64,000 bases of DNA, taken from an uncultured bacterium. Lineage in GTDB: Bacteria > Myxococcota_A > Bradymonadia > Bradymonadales > Bradymonadaceae. The notes under the pieces were generated by a model. The model made no database searches. It was not told the DNA's origin and was given only the letters and a program-made list of their open reading frames with translations. This document shows positions 47,564-55,728 of this stretch, piece by piece. Numbering within the stretch: position 1 is the stretch's first letter; the number at the start of each line of letters is the position of its first letter. The stretch is taken from positions 1 to 64,000 of the forward strand of contig CALJNB010000039.1 in assembly GCA_937981985.1 (NCBI GenBank), written 5' to 3'. The position numbers were made by a program, and so were the translations under genes.

Positions 47564-48209
47564 TGTTTAGCACTCCTTGAATCTGCTCGAGCGCCGCTTT
47601 GCTGACGAACAAGAGATCATACTTAAGAATATCTTCGACGTTGAGTCCCTCAGCTGCAATGTATTTTGCGTTCTTGAGATTGCGGACTGCCAAACGAAGT
47701 GTTTCGTTATGCTTCAATTCGTTTGAATCGGTACGTGATGTCACATCCACGAACAAACCTTTTGCTGCTTCGAACTTATTAAGAACGCCTGATGCGTACT
47801 TCGTTTTCATTTCTTTAAATTCAAGAGAATCACAAACACGAATCGCGTTATTATTGAGTTTCTCAGAAAGCGCGGAACGTAGAGCGGCTCTGCGCTTCTT
47901 CTTCGGCATCGCGTAAGAATAATCACGCGGCTTCGGACCGAAAACGGTACCACCGCCAACAAAGTGAGGTGCTCGACGTGTACCTTGTCGCGCACGACCA
48001 GTACCTTTCTGAGCCCATGGCTTCTTACCACCACCGGAAACATCAGAACGCCCCTTAGTATAGTGGTTACCAGAACGCCGACGGGCGCGCTGCCAGTTAA
48101 CCACTTCCCAATAAAGGTAAGGCTTAACCGGCACTCCGAAGACCGTTTCATCGAGTTCTACTGAACCGGAGGTCTTGGCAGTGTTTATATCATAAATATC
48201 TAACTTCAT
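47556..48209 (-). CDS. rplD: Ribosomal protein L4
   Basis: 217 aa from the ATG at 48209, preceded by AGGAG 6 nt upstream; a GTG two codons earlier is less well placed. The tunnel loop is seen as 'VSGGGKKPWAQKGTGRARQG' (as GGGKKPWAQKGTGRARQG) with 'APHFVGGGTVFGPKPRDY' (as GGGTVFGPKPRDY). In many gammaproteobacteria L4 also represses the S10 operon. It directly follows rpsJ here; the usual rplC between them is absent. Confidence 0.98.
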   Translation of the reverse strand: MKLDIYDINTAKTSGSVELDETVFGVPVKPYLYWEVVNWQRARRRSGNHYTKGRSDVSGGGKKPWAQKGTGRARQGTRRAPHFVGGGTVFGPKPRDYSYAMPKKKRRAALRSALSEKLNNNAIRVCDSLEFKEMKTKYASGVLNKFEAAKGLFVDVTSRTDSNELKHNETLRLAVRNLKNAKYIAAEGLNVEDILKYDLLFVSKAALEQIQGVLNNG

Positions 48210-48275
48210 ACTCACTCCTGCGCCGTCCTATCGTTCCGTGAACGTGCGAAAAAGGTGAACCATTGCTGGCCTAAA

Positions 48276-48584
48276 TCAGGTTTTAATTTCTACATCTACA
48301 CCAGCGGACAAATCTAAACGCATTAATGCATCCAAAGTTTGAGCCGTAGGGTTCAAAATATCTAACAGTCTCTTGTGCGTACGAATTTCGAACTGCTCGC
48401 GAGATTTTTTATTAACGAATGGACTTCTTAGGATGGTCCAACGATTGATTTTAGTTGGAAGAGGGATAGGACCTGCAACACGTGCGCCTGTTCTCTTTGC
48501 CGTATCGACGATCGCTGCCGTCGATGAATCTAAAAGCTTAAAATCATATGCTTTGAGCTTTATTCTAATCTTTTCACTAGCCAT
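48276..48584 (-). CDS. rpsJ: Ribosomal protein S10
   Basis: 102 aa, first gene of the cluster. '[30 protein letters not shown]' (as [13 protein letters not shown]), '[29 protein letters not shown]' (as GPIPLPT and [14 protein letters not shown]) and '[25 protein letters not shown]' (as RTHKRLLDI) are diagnostic. GAGG precedes the ATG. tuf, fusA, rpsG and rpsL are not upstream; the divergent yaaA is. Confidence 0.98.
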   Translation of the reverse strand: MASEKIRIKLKAYDFKLLDSSTAAIVDTAKRTGARVAGPIPLPTKINRWTILRSPFVNKKSREQFEIRTHKRLLDILNPTAQTLDALMRLDLSAGVDVEIKT

Positions 48585-48595
48585 AACATTTCCTC

Positions 48596-48635
48596 GTGAA
48601 GTCTCTTCACACCAACGTCAAAAAAATTTTTTGAC
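48596..48635 (-). promoter_or_regulatory. rpsJ leader with two inverted repeats
   Basis: In the transcribed leader, GTCAAAAAA-T-TTTTTTGAC (48617-48635) is followed by GTGAAG-AGA-CTTCAC (48596-48610), which ends next to the GAGG ribosome site of rpsJ. The second hairpin could mask or present that site, as expected for autogenous control of a ribosomal operon. No known L4-leader consensus is recognised. Confidence 0.5.
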
Positions 48636-48648
48636 CGAAGGAAGCGGG

Positions 48649-48677
48649 ACCATACCGGAGCAATTTGGTAAGATCAA
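48649..48677 (-). promoter_or_regulatory. Sigma-70-type promoter of the ribosomal protein cluster
   Basis: Minus strand -35 TTGATC, 17-bp spacer, -10 TATGGT, about 65 bp upstream of the rpsJ start. Spacing is optimal and both hexamers match the consensus at four of six positions. The GC-rich stretch just after -10 (CCCGC) resembles stringent discriminators. Confidence 0.65.
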
Positions 48678-48802
48678 GTACTTATCGCTTTTTTTGCGCG
48701 ATCCAAACAGATCATTTCACATAGCAAGAATTTGCGTCGAAAATCACTCCTCACTACAGGGACGATATGATAGTCCAGAAGTCTCTCTTTCAGGACAAAA
48801 AT

Positions 48803-49582
48803 ATGATCGCTGTTCTCTCTCCCGCAAAAACCTTGGATTTCGAAAATGCGCCGCAAACACTCACGTTTACCCTCCCTATACGTAGCGATGAATCTCAGGA
48901 ACTCATCGATATTCTGGTAGGACAGTCATCTGAAGACTTGCAAAAGTTGATGAATATCAGCGAAAAACTCGCCGATCTGAATCTCGATCGATATCGAACA
49001 TTTAAAAGACCGTTCTCGCCAGGAAACGCGAAACAAGCGATCCTTGCCTTCAAAGGGGACGTATACAAAGATCTAGAAATCGATCTCTATACCGAGGAAG
49101 ATTACGATTTTGCACAACAACATGTTCGAATTCTTTCTGGATTGTATGGAACGCTTCGCCCTCTAGACCTTATGCAGCCCTACCGTCTCGAAATGGGCAC
49201 TAAACTCGTCAACAATAACGGCAAAAATTTGTACGAATTCTGGGGAGAAAAAATAGGAAACGATCTAAAAGCGGCACTTGAGATCCAAAAAGACAATGTT
49301 ATTTTCAACCTCGCCTCGAAAGAATATTTCAAATCGGTCGACAAATCAGCGTTACAGGCACGAATCGTAGACGTCACCTTTTTGGAAAATAAAAAAGGCA
49401 CTTACAAATTGGTTAGTTTTTTCGCCAAAAGGGCAAGAGGTACGATGACCAACTGGCTTGTTCGAAATCGAATCGATGATCCAGTTGCCGCACAGGCTTT
49501 TGCCGAAGATGGCTACTATTTTTCTGAGGAGCGATCCGAGAGTGATCACCTCGTTTTTTTAAGAGATGGCAAGACCGCATGA
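48803..49582 (+). CDS. yaaA: YaaA family protein (DUF328), peroxide stress response
   Basis: 259 aa from the ATG at 48803 (AGGA upstream; it gives the conserved '[13 protein letters not shown]'). '[23 protein letters not shown]' (as [21 protein letters not shown]) and '[18 protein letters not shown]' are hallmarks. In E. coli YaaA lowers intracellular unincorporated iron during peroxide stress and binds DNA. It is divergent from rpsJ, and its stop overlaps the next start (ATGA). Confidence 0.95.
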   Translation: MIAVLSPAKTLDFENAPQTLTFTLPIRSDESQELIDILVGQSSEDLQKLMNISEKLADLNLDRYRTFKRPFSPGNAKQAILAFKGDVYKDLEIDLYTEEDYDFAQQHVRILSGLYGTLRPLDLMQPYRLEMGTKLVNNNGKNLYEFWGEKIGNDLKAALEIQKDNVIFNLASKEYFKSVDKSALQARIVDVTFLENKKGTYKLVSFFAKRARGTMTNWLVRNRIDDPVAAQAFAEDGYYFSEERSESDHLVFLRDGKTA

Positions 49583-50382
49583 AACGATTAAAACTTCTAC
49601 TATTCTTCGGAATTGTTGTATCTTTACACACCACCGCAGCCTACGCACAGTGGACACAAAACCCCGGAGAGTACTACTCGAAAGCGCAATTCGGCGCGAT
49701 TTTAGGTAGTAAAGCATTCACATTAAACGGTGATATTGTCCCCGTAGAAAAATTTGGGCTCTATTCATTGAACGTCTACAGTGAGCTTGGCGTTTTAGAG
49801 TCAACAACCCTAAACCTCTCCGCTGGAATCGGCCACGCAAGCTACGACGACGAAAGCACGATATATCTTAACCCAGTAATTTTGGGAGCGACCCAAAAGC
49901 TATACGGAAGTGACCACCTTGTCGTTTCCGTATTAGGACGTATTGGCGTCAATCCCGGCATTAATGATTCGGATCTCTCATCAGATCCGTTATTTGAATT
50001 CAGAACGGCTACGCAATTATCTTTCGTAGGGGAAGGATTGATCCAAGCTGGCCTTAGTTTTAATGGATTCTTTTCGTCCATTTCTGGCGGTGCACGTTTC
50101 AACTCCGCTTACGGCGCCGATATTTTGGGAAACCTCGCGTTCGGGTACTCATTTGATTTCGGTTTGGTTCCTAGTTTAAGTCTAAATTATAATTATGCGG
50201 TCGAAAAACCGGACGTCGTCAATATCACGGGGACGGGAGCGACGCGTTATTTGGGTATGGGACTTGGTCTGGGTTGGTGGTTTACCGACAATTTGGGTGT
50301 AGTCGCCGAACTCCGCATGGCACCCTTTGCTATCTCTAACGCCGGAGCGCCAGTCCTTGGGCTCGGTTTCCAATTTCGTTGA
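49579..50382 (+). CDS. Outer-membrane beta-barrel protein
   Basis: 267 aa; signal peptide [24 protein letters not shown]. The mature part consists of alternating hydrophobic/polar strands rich in Gly, Tyr and Ser with Asp/Asn turns and ends in aromatic-plus-Arg (LGLGFQFR), consistent with a 10-12-strand barrel. 'EYYSKAQFGAILGSKAF' near the start recalls transporter-like small barrels of delta-type bacteria. It is coupled to yaaA by ATGA overlap. Substrate unknown. Confidence 0.8.
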   Translation: MKRLKLLLFFGIVVSLHTTAAYAQWTQNPGEYYSKAQFGAILGSKAFTLNGDIVPVEKFGLYSLNVYSELGVLESTTLNLSAGIGHASYDDESTIYLNPVILGATQKLYGSDHLVVSVLGRIGVNPGINDSDLSSDPLFEFRTATQLSFVGEGLIQAGLSFNGFFSSISGGARFNSAYGADILGNLAFGYSFDFGLVPSLSLNYNYAVEKPDVVNITGTGATRYLGMGLGLGWWFTDNLGVVAELRMAPFAISNAGAPVLGLGFQFR

Positions 50383-50463
50383 ATAAATAGGCCTCTACTA
50401 TCCGACCAAGATCGTACGCGGCCGTCTATTTAAGTTTATTAGGTAGTAAGCTACAAATCGTAA

Positions 50464-51102
50464 ATGCTATCGATCGATCATTATACAAATCTGAACCTGA
50501 AATATAACCCCTTTTCCTTTTTAGACCCAGAAAAACAACTACATGCTACCGTTCCCCGATTCGATGTTGGTGTTTTAGCCGACGAAATAAGGAATTGCGA
50601 ATCGCTATTTTTAGAATTTTTCGGAAAGAAAGGGCATGGAAAATCGACACATCTGAGCATGTTAATCCTTAGTTATCTCCCCAACGCCGAATATCATCGT
50701 CTTAAACAAGCTGACAGAAAGTACATAAAACCGACCTCTAATATTTTGGCGATCGATTCTTTTCAGCTATTGTCATTAAAAAATAGAATCGAACTTATGA
50801 AAAATCAGAAGATTCTTATCTATACGACTCATCTTTCACATCGAAGCGGCATGATCCTAAGAAAAGACAAAACCTATAAAGGTTTCAATTTTACTACGAT
50901 GGACTTAGAGTTGGCCGCTCTTCAAAAAATCATTTCTTCAAAAATCGAATTAGCCCGCCTAAACCGGGAAGTATCCATTCCAAAAGTTAAGCAAAGCTAC
51001 TTATCGGCACTTTATAATTTGTACAAAAAGGATATAAGGTCGATAGAGGCTGCGCTCTATTCAGAATTTTTAAACCCTAGGTCAACTTGTTATGAATTAT
51101 AG
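50464..51102 (+). CDS. Small P-loop NTPase, ExeA/AAA-like, unrecognised
   Basis: 212 aa. The beginning 'LKYNPFSFLDPEKQ' resembles the NPF start of ExeA-type AAA proteins. Walker A is GKKGHGKST at 54-62; a Walker-B-like strand ends 'NILAIDS' and a sensor-like strand reads 'ILIYTTHLSH'. It is short for a AAA protein and lacks an obvious arginine finger or DNA-binding domain. Its last 11 bases overlap the start of the membrane arrestin-fold gene, so the two are coupled and probably work together. The strand is visibly A+T-richer than its neighbours. No clear ribosome site; the ATG at 50464 is the first in frame. Confidence 0.78.
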   Translation: MLSIDHYTNLNLKYNPFSFLDPEKQLHATVPRFDVGVLADEIRNCESLFLEFFGKKGHGKSTHLSMLILSYLPNAEYHRLKQADRKYIKPTSNILAIDSFQLLSLKNRIELMKNQKILIYTTHLSHRSGMILRKDKTYKGFNFTTMDLELAALQKIISSKIELARLNREVSIPKVKQSYLSALYNLYKKDIRSIEAALYSEFLNPRSTCYEL

Positions 51103-52168
51103 AGATGCCTTATCTATTCATTCCAAATTCGAAGGGGAGTTTTTTAGTTGCGATGAGCCCATTATCGGTGAACTGGTCGTGCACAACAACTCGAATGAGC
51201 TCGTCAAGATCGAAAAGATTACAGTGAATTTGGAGGTTATTCACCAAGGAAAAGGAGAAACGGACCAAGTCATTCTAGACGATTTAGTAATCAATGATTA
51301 TGCGTCCATCGGCCCCGATGAGACGATAACGCACCCCTTCGAATTTAAACCAAGTTATAACGTCTCTTTTGTTGGCCTAGCCGTCACTCAAAACATTTCC
51401 ATCAAAACCGTCGTTGATATCGCGCCGGAGACCGAAAAATTATTACGAAAAAAGGCTCTGGGTGAAAAGAAAATTCTTAGTTTCCTTGGTGGTATGTTCA
51501 TACCCGACTTCTATGACGAAACGCCGGTAAAAGTGGTACGAGGTGAAACTAATTATGAAATTAAAAAAGCCGGAGGAACCATTCGGCCGGGAGTAGATTC
51601 GGCGAAATCGATAATGATTTATAGCTTAATAATATTGATGGTGTTGAGCCTTTTCGGCTATTTCCTTTCCGATAAACAAATAGAAGTCGTATACGTCGCG
51701 ATAGCGCTCTTTGCTGTGATCTGTGTTGTCACCTACGTTCTAAAAATAGCTCCCTCTTGTAAAATTAACTATATTCTCAAAAACGTTGAAGGAAATTTCT
51801 ACGAGGCCCACCTAGAGTTAGAAAAGGGTAAGAAACTTAAAGGTATGAGTTGTAGGTTAGTAGGAATAGAAGAAGTCACGTATGATTGCGGAAGTTCTCG
51901 GTGTACCTCTTCGGAGACCTTTCACGAATCGGTACCCACAAATGTGCAACAATCTAGCGAAAACACGTTCAACGAAGTTATTGCGCTTCCCGAAATTTCA
52001 GTGCCCATATCAATCAGCAACAACGATTTTGATATTATTTGGAAATTCGAAATCACTATGACGACAGCCAATGGTTCAGCCCTCAAAGGATCGGCTCCTA
52101 TCGAGCTCGGATTTGAAAAAGAAAGAATTAAAAATCCAAACTCAAAAAATGATAACCACTTTTTTTAA
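51092..52168 (+). CDS. Membrane protein with arrestin-like domains, unrecognised
   Basis: 358 aa. Residues about 8-110 have the strand pattern of arrestin/Spo0M folds ('EPIIGELVVHNNS', 'VKIEKITVNLEVI', 'IGPDETITHPFEF', 'ISIKTVVDI'). Two transmembrane helices follow at about 173-192 and 197-218, then a second all-beta region (about 225-345) with a Cys pair (YDCGSSRC) and again arrestin-like spacing ('LPEISVPISISNNDF', 'IIWKFEITMTT'). No signal peptide, so both beta regions probably face the cytoplasm. It is coupled to the P-loop NTPase. I know no described system with this pairing. Confidence 0.75.
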   Translation: MNYRDALSIHSKFEGEFFSCDEPIIGELVVHNNSNELVKIEKITVNLEVIHQGKGETDQVILDDLVINDYASIGPDETITHPFEFKPSYNVSFVGLAVTQNISIKTVVDIAPETEKLLRKKALGEKKILSFLGGMFIPDFYDETPVKVVRGETNYEIKKAGGTIRPGVDSAKSIMIYSLIILMVLSLFGYFLSDKQIEVVYVAIALFAVICVVTYVLKIAPSCKINYILKNVEGNFYEAHLELEKGKKLKGMSCRLVGIEEVTYDCGSSRCTSSETFHESVPTNVQQSSENTFNEVIALPEISVPISISNNDFDIIWKFEITMTTANGSALKGSAPIELGFEKERIKNPNSKNDNHFF

Positions 52169-52215
52169 CTACTACCTTATTATAGATAATTAACCCAAAT
52201 ATTGCAGGCGATACG

Positions 52216-53079
52216 ATGCTCCTTGAAACAAGTCACATAACAAAAAAATTAGTCGGACGTTTGGATCCTGGCAAAGAGCTTATTACTTCGCTTAGCGATA
52301 CATGTCGCGCGCACGCGATCGGCGCAGGAACGATCGAGGTTTTCGGCTCATTATCCTCTGTTGAATTGATAGCTTATCAAAAAGGTGGAGAAGCTGTGCC
52401 GATTCAAAAAGGAAGCGGAAGTTTCACAATCTTGTCATCCACTGCCACGGTTTCAATGTACGGAAGTGAAATCGCTATCGAGGCGCGTTGTATTCTGAGT
52501 GCAAACGGCCCGCTGGGACCGCAAATACTTGGCGGCATCATAAAAAGCGCAACGATCGAAAGCGTTGATGTTGTCCTTGCTGGTTTCGACGATATGGTGA
52601 TCGAACGCCAACCCAATTTTAAAGAGGGCAGATTTACGATTGAAGGGATCCGAAAAAAGTCGGCATCCAAATCGCAAAGTCTAAACACACCCTCTTCACC
52701 TGAAATTGCAAAAGAAGCGCCAACTAAAACACCTGAAGTCCAATCAGAGATGAGCTGGGATGACGCAGCGGATTTAACGAGCCAAAAGCCGACAAAAAAG
52801 AAATTGATACCAAGACATGAACGAATATCGGAGTTAAATGCCGATCTCGCAGCCGAAATGGACATCGATGACATCGATGCCGACGTTGAACTTAGCGCAG
52901 GTGATCTTCTCCTTCATCCTAAACTTGGTGAATGCCGGGTTATAAAAGTTGAAGGAGACGACAACGCACGAGTTCGTCTTCCCAAAGGACAACTTCGAAA
53001 ACTCTCACTCGCGATTTGCGTACCGATTTTCGTTGAGAATAAGAATGGTAGAAATATCTTCAAGGTACAGATCAACTGA
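52216..53079 (+). CDS. PPC/DUF296-domain protein with C-terminal beta domain
   Basis: 287 aa. Residues 1-140 are a PPC (DUF296, 'AT-hook-like') domain: 'KLVGRLDPGKELITSLSDTCR' (as RLDPGKELITSL), 'HAIGAGTIEVFGS' and 'ILGGIIKSATIE', which trimerises in characterised members. A low-complexity Ser/Thr/Pro/Lys linker (about 150-215) leads to a C-terminal domain (about 222-287) with 'LSAGDLLLHPKLGECRVIKVEGDD' (as GDLLLHPKLGECRVI), a small beta-barrel recurrent in myxobacterial proteins. It may be a nucleic-acid or ligand-binding regulator. It lies 6 bp before the Nudix gene. Confidence 0.78.
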   Translation: MLLETSHITKKLVGRLDPGKELITSLSDTCRAHAIGAGTIEVFGSLSSVELIAYQKGGEAVPIQKGSGSFTILSSTATVSMYGSEIAIEARCILSANGPLGPQILGGIIKSATIESVDVVLAGFDDMVIERQPNFKEGRFTIEGIRKKSASKSQSLNTPSSPEIAKEAPTKTPEVQSEMSWDDAADLTSQKPTKKKLIPRHERISELNADLAAEMDIDDIDADVELSAGDLLLHPKLGECRVIKVEGDDNARVRLPKGQLRKLSLAICVPIFVENKNGRNIFKVQIN

Positions 53080-53084
53080 TCTAC

Positions 53085-53675
53085 ATGTTCTCTGTAAGCG
53101 CGATACGAAAAAAACTAAACACTCTCGATGACAAACCCAGGTTTGCCATTCGTGAATGGCCAAGGCTTGATATTGATTCATTTCAACCCGCAGCCGTCCT
53201 TATTCTGCTTATTCAATATGACGATGCGTACCGGGTACTTCTCACCAAACGTTCGGAAAAGCTACGACAGCATTCCGGTGAGGTTTCATTTCCTGGAGGT
53301 CGACAAGATCCGGAAGACGAAAGTCTAGAATTCACCGCGCTACGTGAAGCGCAGGAAGAAGTTGGACTCGATCCAAATGACGTCGCTATATTCGGACATT
53401 TTGCAACAATGCCCACCATTTCAAACTACAATTTGAGTTCATTCATCGGTGAGGTTCAAGGCCCTTATAACTTCCAATCCAATCCCGGTGAGATTGATTT
53501 TATATTTGAAGCCTCACTTGAAGAAGTAGCCGATCCCTCAAGATATCGAAGAACTGAATGGGATTGGAACGGAACACCTTTTCCTATGCACGAATTTCAA
53601 ATCCAAGAACAGCGGGTCTGGGGTATCACTGGCTACATATTGTTCGAACTCATGAGCTTTTTGGAACTCGTATAA
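53085..53675 (+). CDS. Nudix hydrolase, CoA pyrophosphatase type (NudL-like)
   Basis: 196 aa. The Nudix box is 'GGRQDPEDESLEFTALREAQEEVGL' (seen as GGRQDPEDESLEF, then ALREAQEEVGL), preceded by 'VLLTKRSEKLRQHSGEVSFPG' (as TKRSEKLRQHSGEVSFPGG), the UPF0035 signature of CoA diphosphatases. It should cleave CoA or acyl-CoA to phosphopantetheine and 3',5'-ADP. Short spacing to the PPC-domain gene suggests one transcript. Confidence 0.93.
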   Translation: MFSVSAIRKKLNTLDDKPRFAIREWPRLDIDSFQPAAVLILLIQYDDAYRVLLTKRSEKLRQHSGEVSFPGGRQDPEDESLEFTALREAQEEVGLDPNDVAIFGHFATMPTISNYNLSSFIGEVQGPYNFQSNPGEIDFIFEASLEEVADPSRYRRTEWDWNGTPFPMHEFQIQEQRVWGITGYILFELMSFLELV

Positions 53676-53691
53676 AACAGAAAAAAACTAA

Positions 53692-53707
53692 TGTTCGGCG
53701 CCGAACA
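53692..53707. promoter_or_regulatory. Perfect 16-bp palindrome with A- and T-tracts
   Basis: TGTTCGGC-GCCGAACA, preceded by AAAAAAA and followed 10 nt later by TTTTTTT. It starts 16 bp past the Nudix stop. It may be an operator or part of a bidirectional terminator; GTTC-N6-GAAC resembles LexA-type half-sites, without proof. Confidence 0.5.
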
Positions 53708-53887
53708 ATGGTCGACTTTTTTTCGGTCGAAGTATTATTGTGTGGCGCTTTTCTACAGGAATAAACGTCTAGGTGCTCGGTCGCGCGAGAATCCGACTGG
53801 ATGAACACGCCTCCAATCGGTCTCGTCTGGTTTGAAATAGAAGTTGCATTATCGTAACGTATACTTTTAAAGCACGGACCACACATC

Positions 53888-54505
53888 ATGAAACGATTCG
53901 TCAGATTGTCCTCGCCTATAGCTTTTCTTTTAGGCCTCTTTTTTCTGCTCCCTTCAATCGCCTTAGCTTGCTCAATTATAGAGCCAGAGTGGCGCGTAAA
54001 TGAATACAACTCCGGACAAATCCCGGCGTGTGTCCAAACAGAGCCATCTGAATGGTACGCTTCGATAGAAATTAAAAATGGTTGTGATTATGAGGTTGTC
54101 TTGACCGAAAATTGTGAAGGTTGCCAACCGGTGTCGCATGCGCCTGGTTTCGACGGAGTATTTTACTTACAAGAATATCGGATGAATAACCTCGAAGCTT
54201 TTCATGGAGAGAAAACCTTCGAGATCCAATGGGAAGCTAATGATACTTCAGGAAAACTTAGCATCAACGCGACATTGCTAGACCGATCGAAAACAGAAAA
54301 TGCTCCCGATCCATGTGGTCCTGATGACAATAATACTAATGGTACCGATGACAATAGTACTAATGGTACTGGTGACAATAATACTAATGGTACTGATGAC
54401 AATAATGCTACATGTAGTACGACCCAAACGAATGCTCCGCTTTGGTTGTTTCTAATCGCGATGTTCTTCGTTCGTAGAAAAGCTCGCTCTACCAACGCCC
54501 GATAA
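53888..54505 (+). CDS. Exported protein with Asn/Thr/Asp repeats and MYXO-CTERM-like sorting tail
   Basis: 205 aa. Signal peptide (to about 28), a folded region with six Cys (about 28-140, for example 'NGCDYEVVLTENCEGCQP'), then 3.6 near-identical 8-residue repeats DDNNTNGT, and a C-terminal tail: Cys ('NATCSTTQ'), a hydrophobic helix 'APLWLFLIAMFF' and 'VRRKARS'. Cys-helix-Arg-cluster endings are the MYXO-CTERM pattern for surface sorting in myxobacteria-like bacteria. The repeats probably form a flexible stalk. No function is recognised. Confidence 0.8.
   Translation: MKRFVRLSSPIAFLLGLFFLLPSIALACSIIEPEWRVNEYNSGQIPACVQTEPSEWYASIEIKNGCDYEVVLTENCEGCQPVSHAPGFDGVFYLQEYRMNNLEAFHGEKTFEIQWEANDTSGKLSINATLLDRSKTENAPDPCGPDDNNTNGTDDNSTNGTGDNNTNGTDDNNATCSTTQTNAPLWLFLIAMFFVRRKARSTNAR
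54323..54410 (+). repeat. 24-bp tandem repeat inside the surface protein gene
   Basis: Three full 24-bp units and a partial one encoding [D/G]DNNTNGT. The units differ by one to three bases. In-frame copy-number change would lengthen or shorten the stalk without a frameshift. Confidence 0.9.
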
Positions 54506-54603
54506 TTTCATCGTAAAATTCTAAGATAAACATCTGAACGACTCTCCTGATGACACTCCCAGATTTGGTGTGTACGGTAGCTTTCTACCCATCGGAGAAA
54601 AAA

Positions 54604-55044
54604 ATGGACCCTGTACTTCATGCCGAAATGACCCAGTTGTTAAGCGATGAAAAAGACTACACAACTGAACGCGCGACTTTAGTTAAAGACTATCCAACTT
54701 GGAAAAAGAGAGTCGAGTTAGCGACTAACAAAGGTATGCCAGAACTGGCTGACGAAGCAGCAGCAAGGGTCGAAGAAATGCGCCTGCGTATCTCCGAAAT
54801 AGATATCGAACTAGAAATGATAGAGGACAAGAAAAAACGTCTTCGTTACGAAGCAAAACGCCCCTCCGGCGATGAACTTCGACGTTCAAATGCGCTATTG
54901 AATTCAATGAAAGCCGGCGGCCTAATTGATCCTGATGAGGTCGCTTTGAATATGAAATTTGAGAAGTTAGCGAAAAAAGCAAAGGCTAAATCAGACACGC
55001 CAGATGATGACGATTCAGATATTGCATTGGATTTCGAGAAATAA
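54604..55044 (+). CDS. Coiled-coil protein of unknown function
   Basis: 146 aa from the ATG at 54604 (GGAG upstream; the longer upstream frame is not needed). Residues 20-110 are heptad-rich and highly charged ('TTERATLVKDYPTWKKRVELA' in parts TTERATLVKDY and WKKRVELA; 'RLRISEIDIELEMIEDKKKRL' as RISEIDIELEMIEDKK). The C-terminus is acidic (DTPDDDDSD). No transmembrane segment. It stands 3 bp ahead of the WYL gene at the head of a tight gene run. I do not recognise a family. Confidence 0.75.
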   Translation: MDPVLHAEMTQLLSDEKDYTTERATLVKDYPTWKKRVELATNKGMPELADEAAARVEEMRLRISEIDIELEMIEDKKKRLRYEAKRPSGDELRRSNALLNSMKAGGLIDPDEVALNMKFEKLAKKAKAKSDTPDDDDSDIALDFEK

Positions 55045-55047
55045 ATT

Positions 55048-55728
55048 ATGTCGACCGATATCCCCACGATCACCAATCGGATTGCCGAACGTCTAAGCCG
55101 TGCTGAATCGCGTTCGGATGGCGAGGCACTCGAATTTTCTGATTCCCAAGGAAGCGTTTCTTATACTTCGGCTAATGACCGAAGTAGTGTTGCCCTTGCC
55201 TTACTCATTTTAAAAAACTTGCGCGACCACGGCGCCTCAAGAATACCTAAGCGTTCGGTAGAAAAGCCGCTACGTGATGTCCTGGATACAATGAGTGCCA
55301 AAGAAATAATGGATGTTGAAATCGAGACTTACGAACTTCTGCTGTGGATCGGTAAAGCGATCGATCCAGACTGGAAGAACGAAATAGAACCCGATGCCTC
55401 AGATCCCGCATCCAACGATATCGATGGATTGGTTCGTTGGGCCATCAATAACGGGGTTGATTTAGAGCTCGATTATTATGCACGTCAATCAGGTGAATTA
55501 ACGCATCGAAAGATCACACCCATTAGTTTTGAGGCCGAAAAGTATATTCACGCGTTTTGCCATCTCCGTCATGCCGAACGCGTATTTCGAATTTCTCGAA
55601 TCGCAGAACTGCGTCCAATCGGTGGTTGGACAAAAACGAAAACCAAGACGTCTAAAAAGAAAAAACAAACCAGAACTAAGACGACTCAAACCGCCCCTTC
55701 GTCTCAAATCGATCTTTGGAAAAAGTAA
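55048..55728 (+). CDS. WYL-domain protein without an HTH domain
   Basis: 226 aa. A WYL domain covers about 126-192 ('GLVRWAINNGVDLELDYYAR', 'GELTHRKITPISFEAEKYIHAFCHLR' in parts RKITPISFE and IHAFCHLR, 'FRISRIAELRPI'). The N-terminal 120 residues are helical and show no helix-turn-helix; the C-terminus is a Lys/Thr-rich tail (TKTKTSKKKK). WYL domains sense ligands or nucleic acid and regulate. The stop overlaps the aldehyde dehydrogenase start by one base (TAATG). Confidence 0.85.
   Translation: MSTDIPTITNRIAERLSRAESRSDGEALEFSDSQGSVSYTSANDRSSVALALLILKNLRDHGASRIPKRSVEKPLRDVLDTMSAKEIMDVEIETYELLLWIGKAIDPDWKNEIEPDASDPASNDIDGLVRWAINNGVDLELDYYARQSGELTHRKITPISFEAEKYIHAFCHLRHAERVFRISRIAELRPIGGWTKTKTKTSKKKKQTRTKTTQTAPSSQIDLWKK

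Noticed and set aside
54323-54410. Regularly spaced repeats that could suggest a CRISPR array
   Set aside because: The units are contiguous 24-bp tandem copies without spacers, in frame, and encode DDNNTNGT inside an exported protein.
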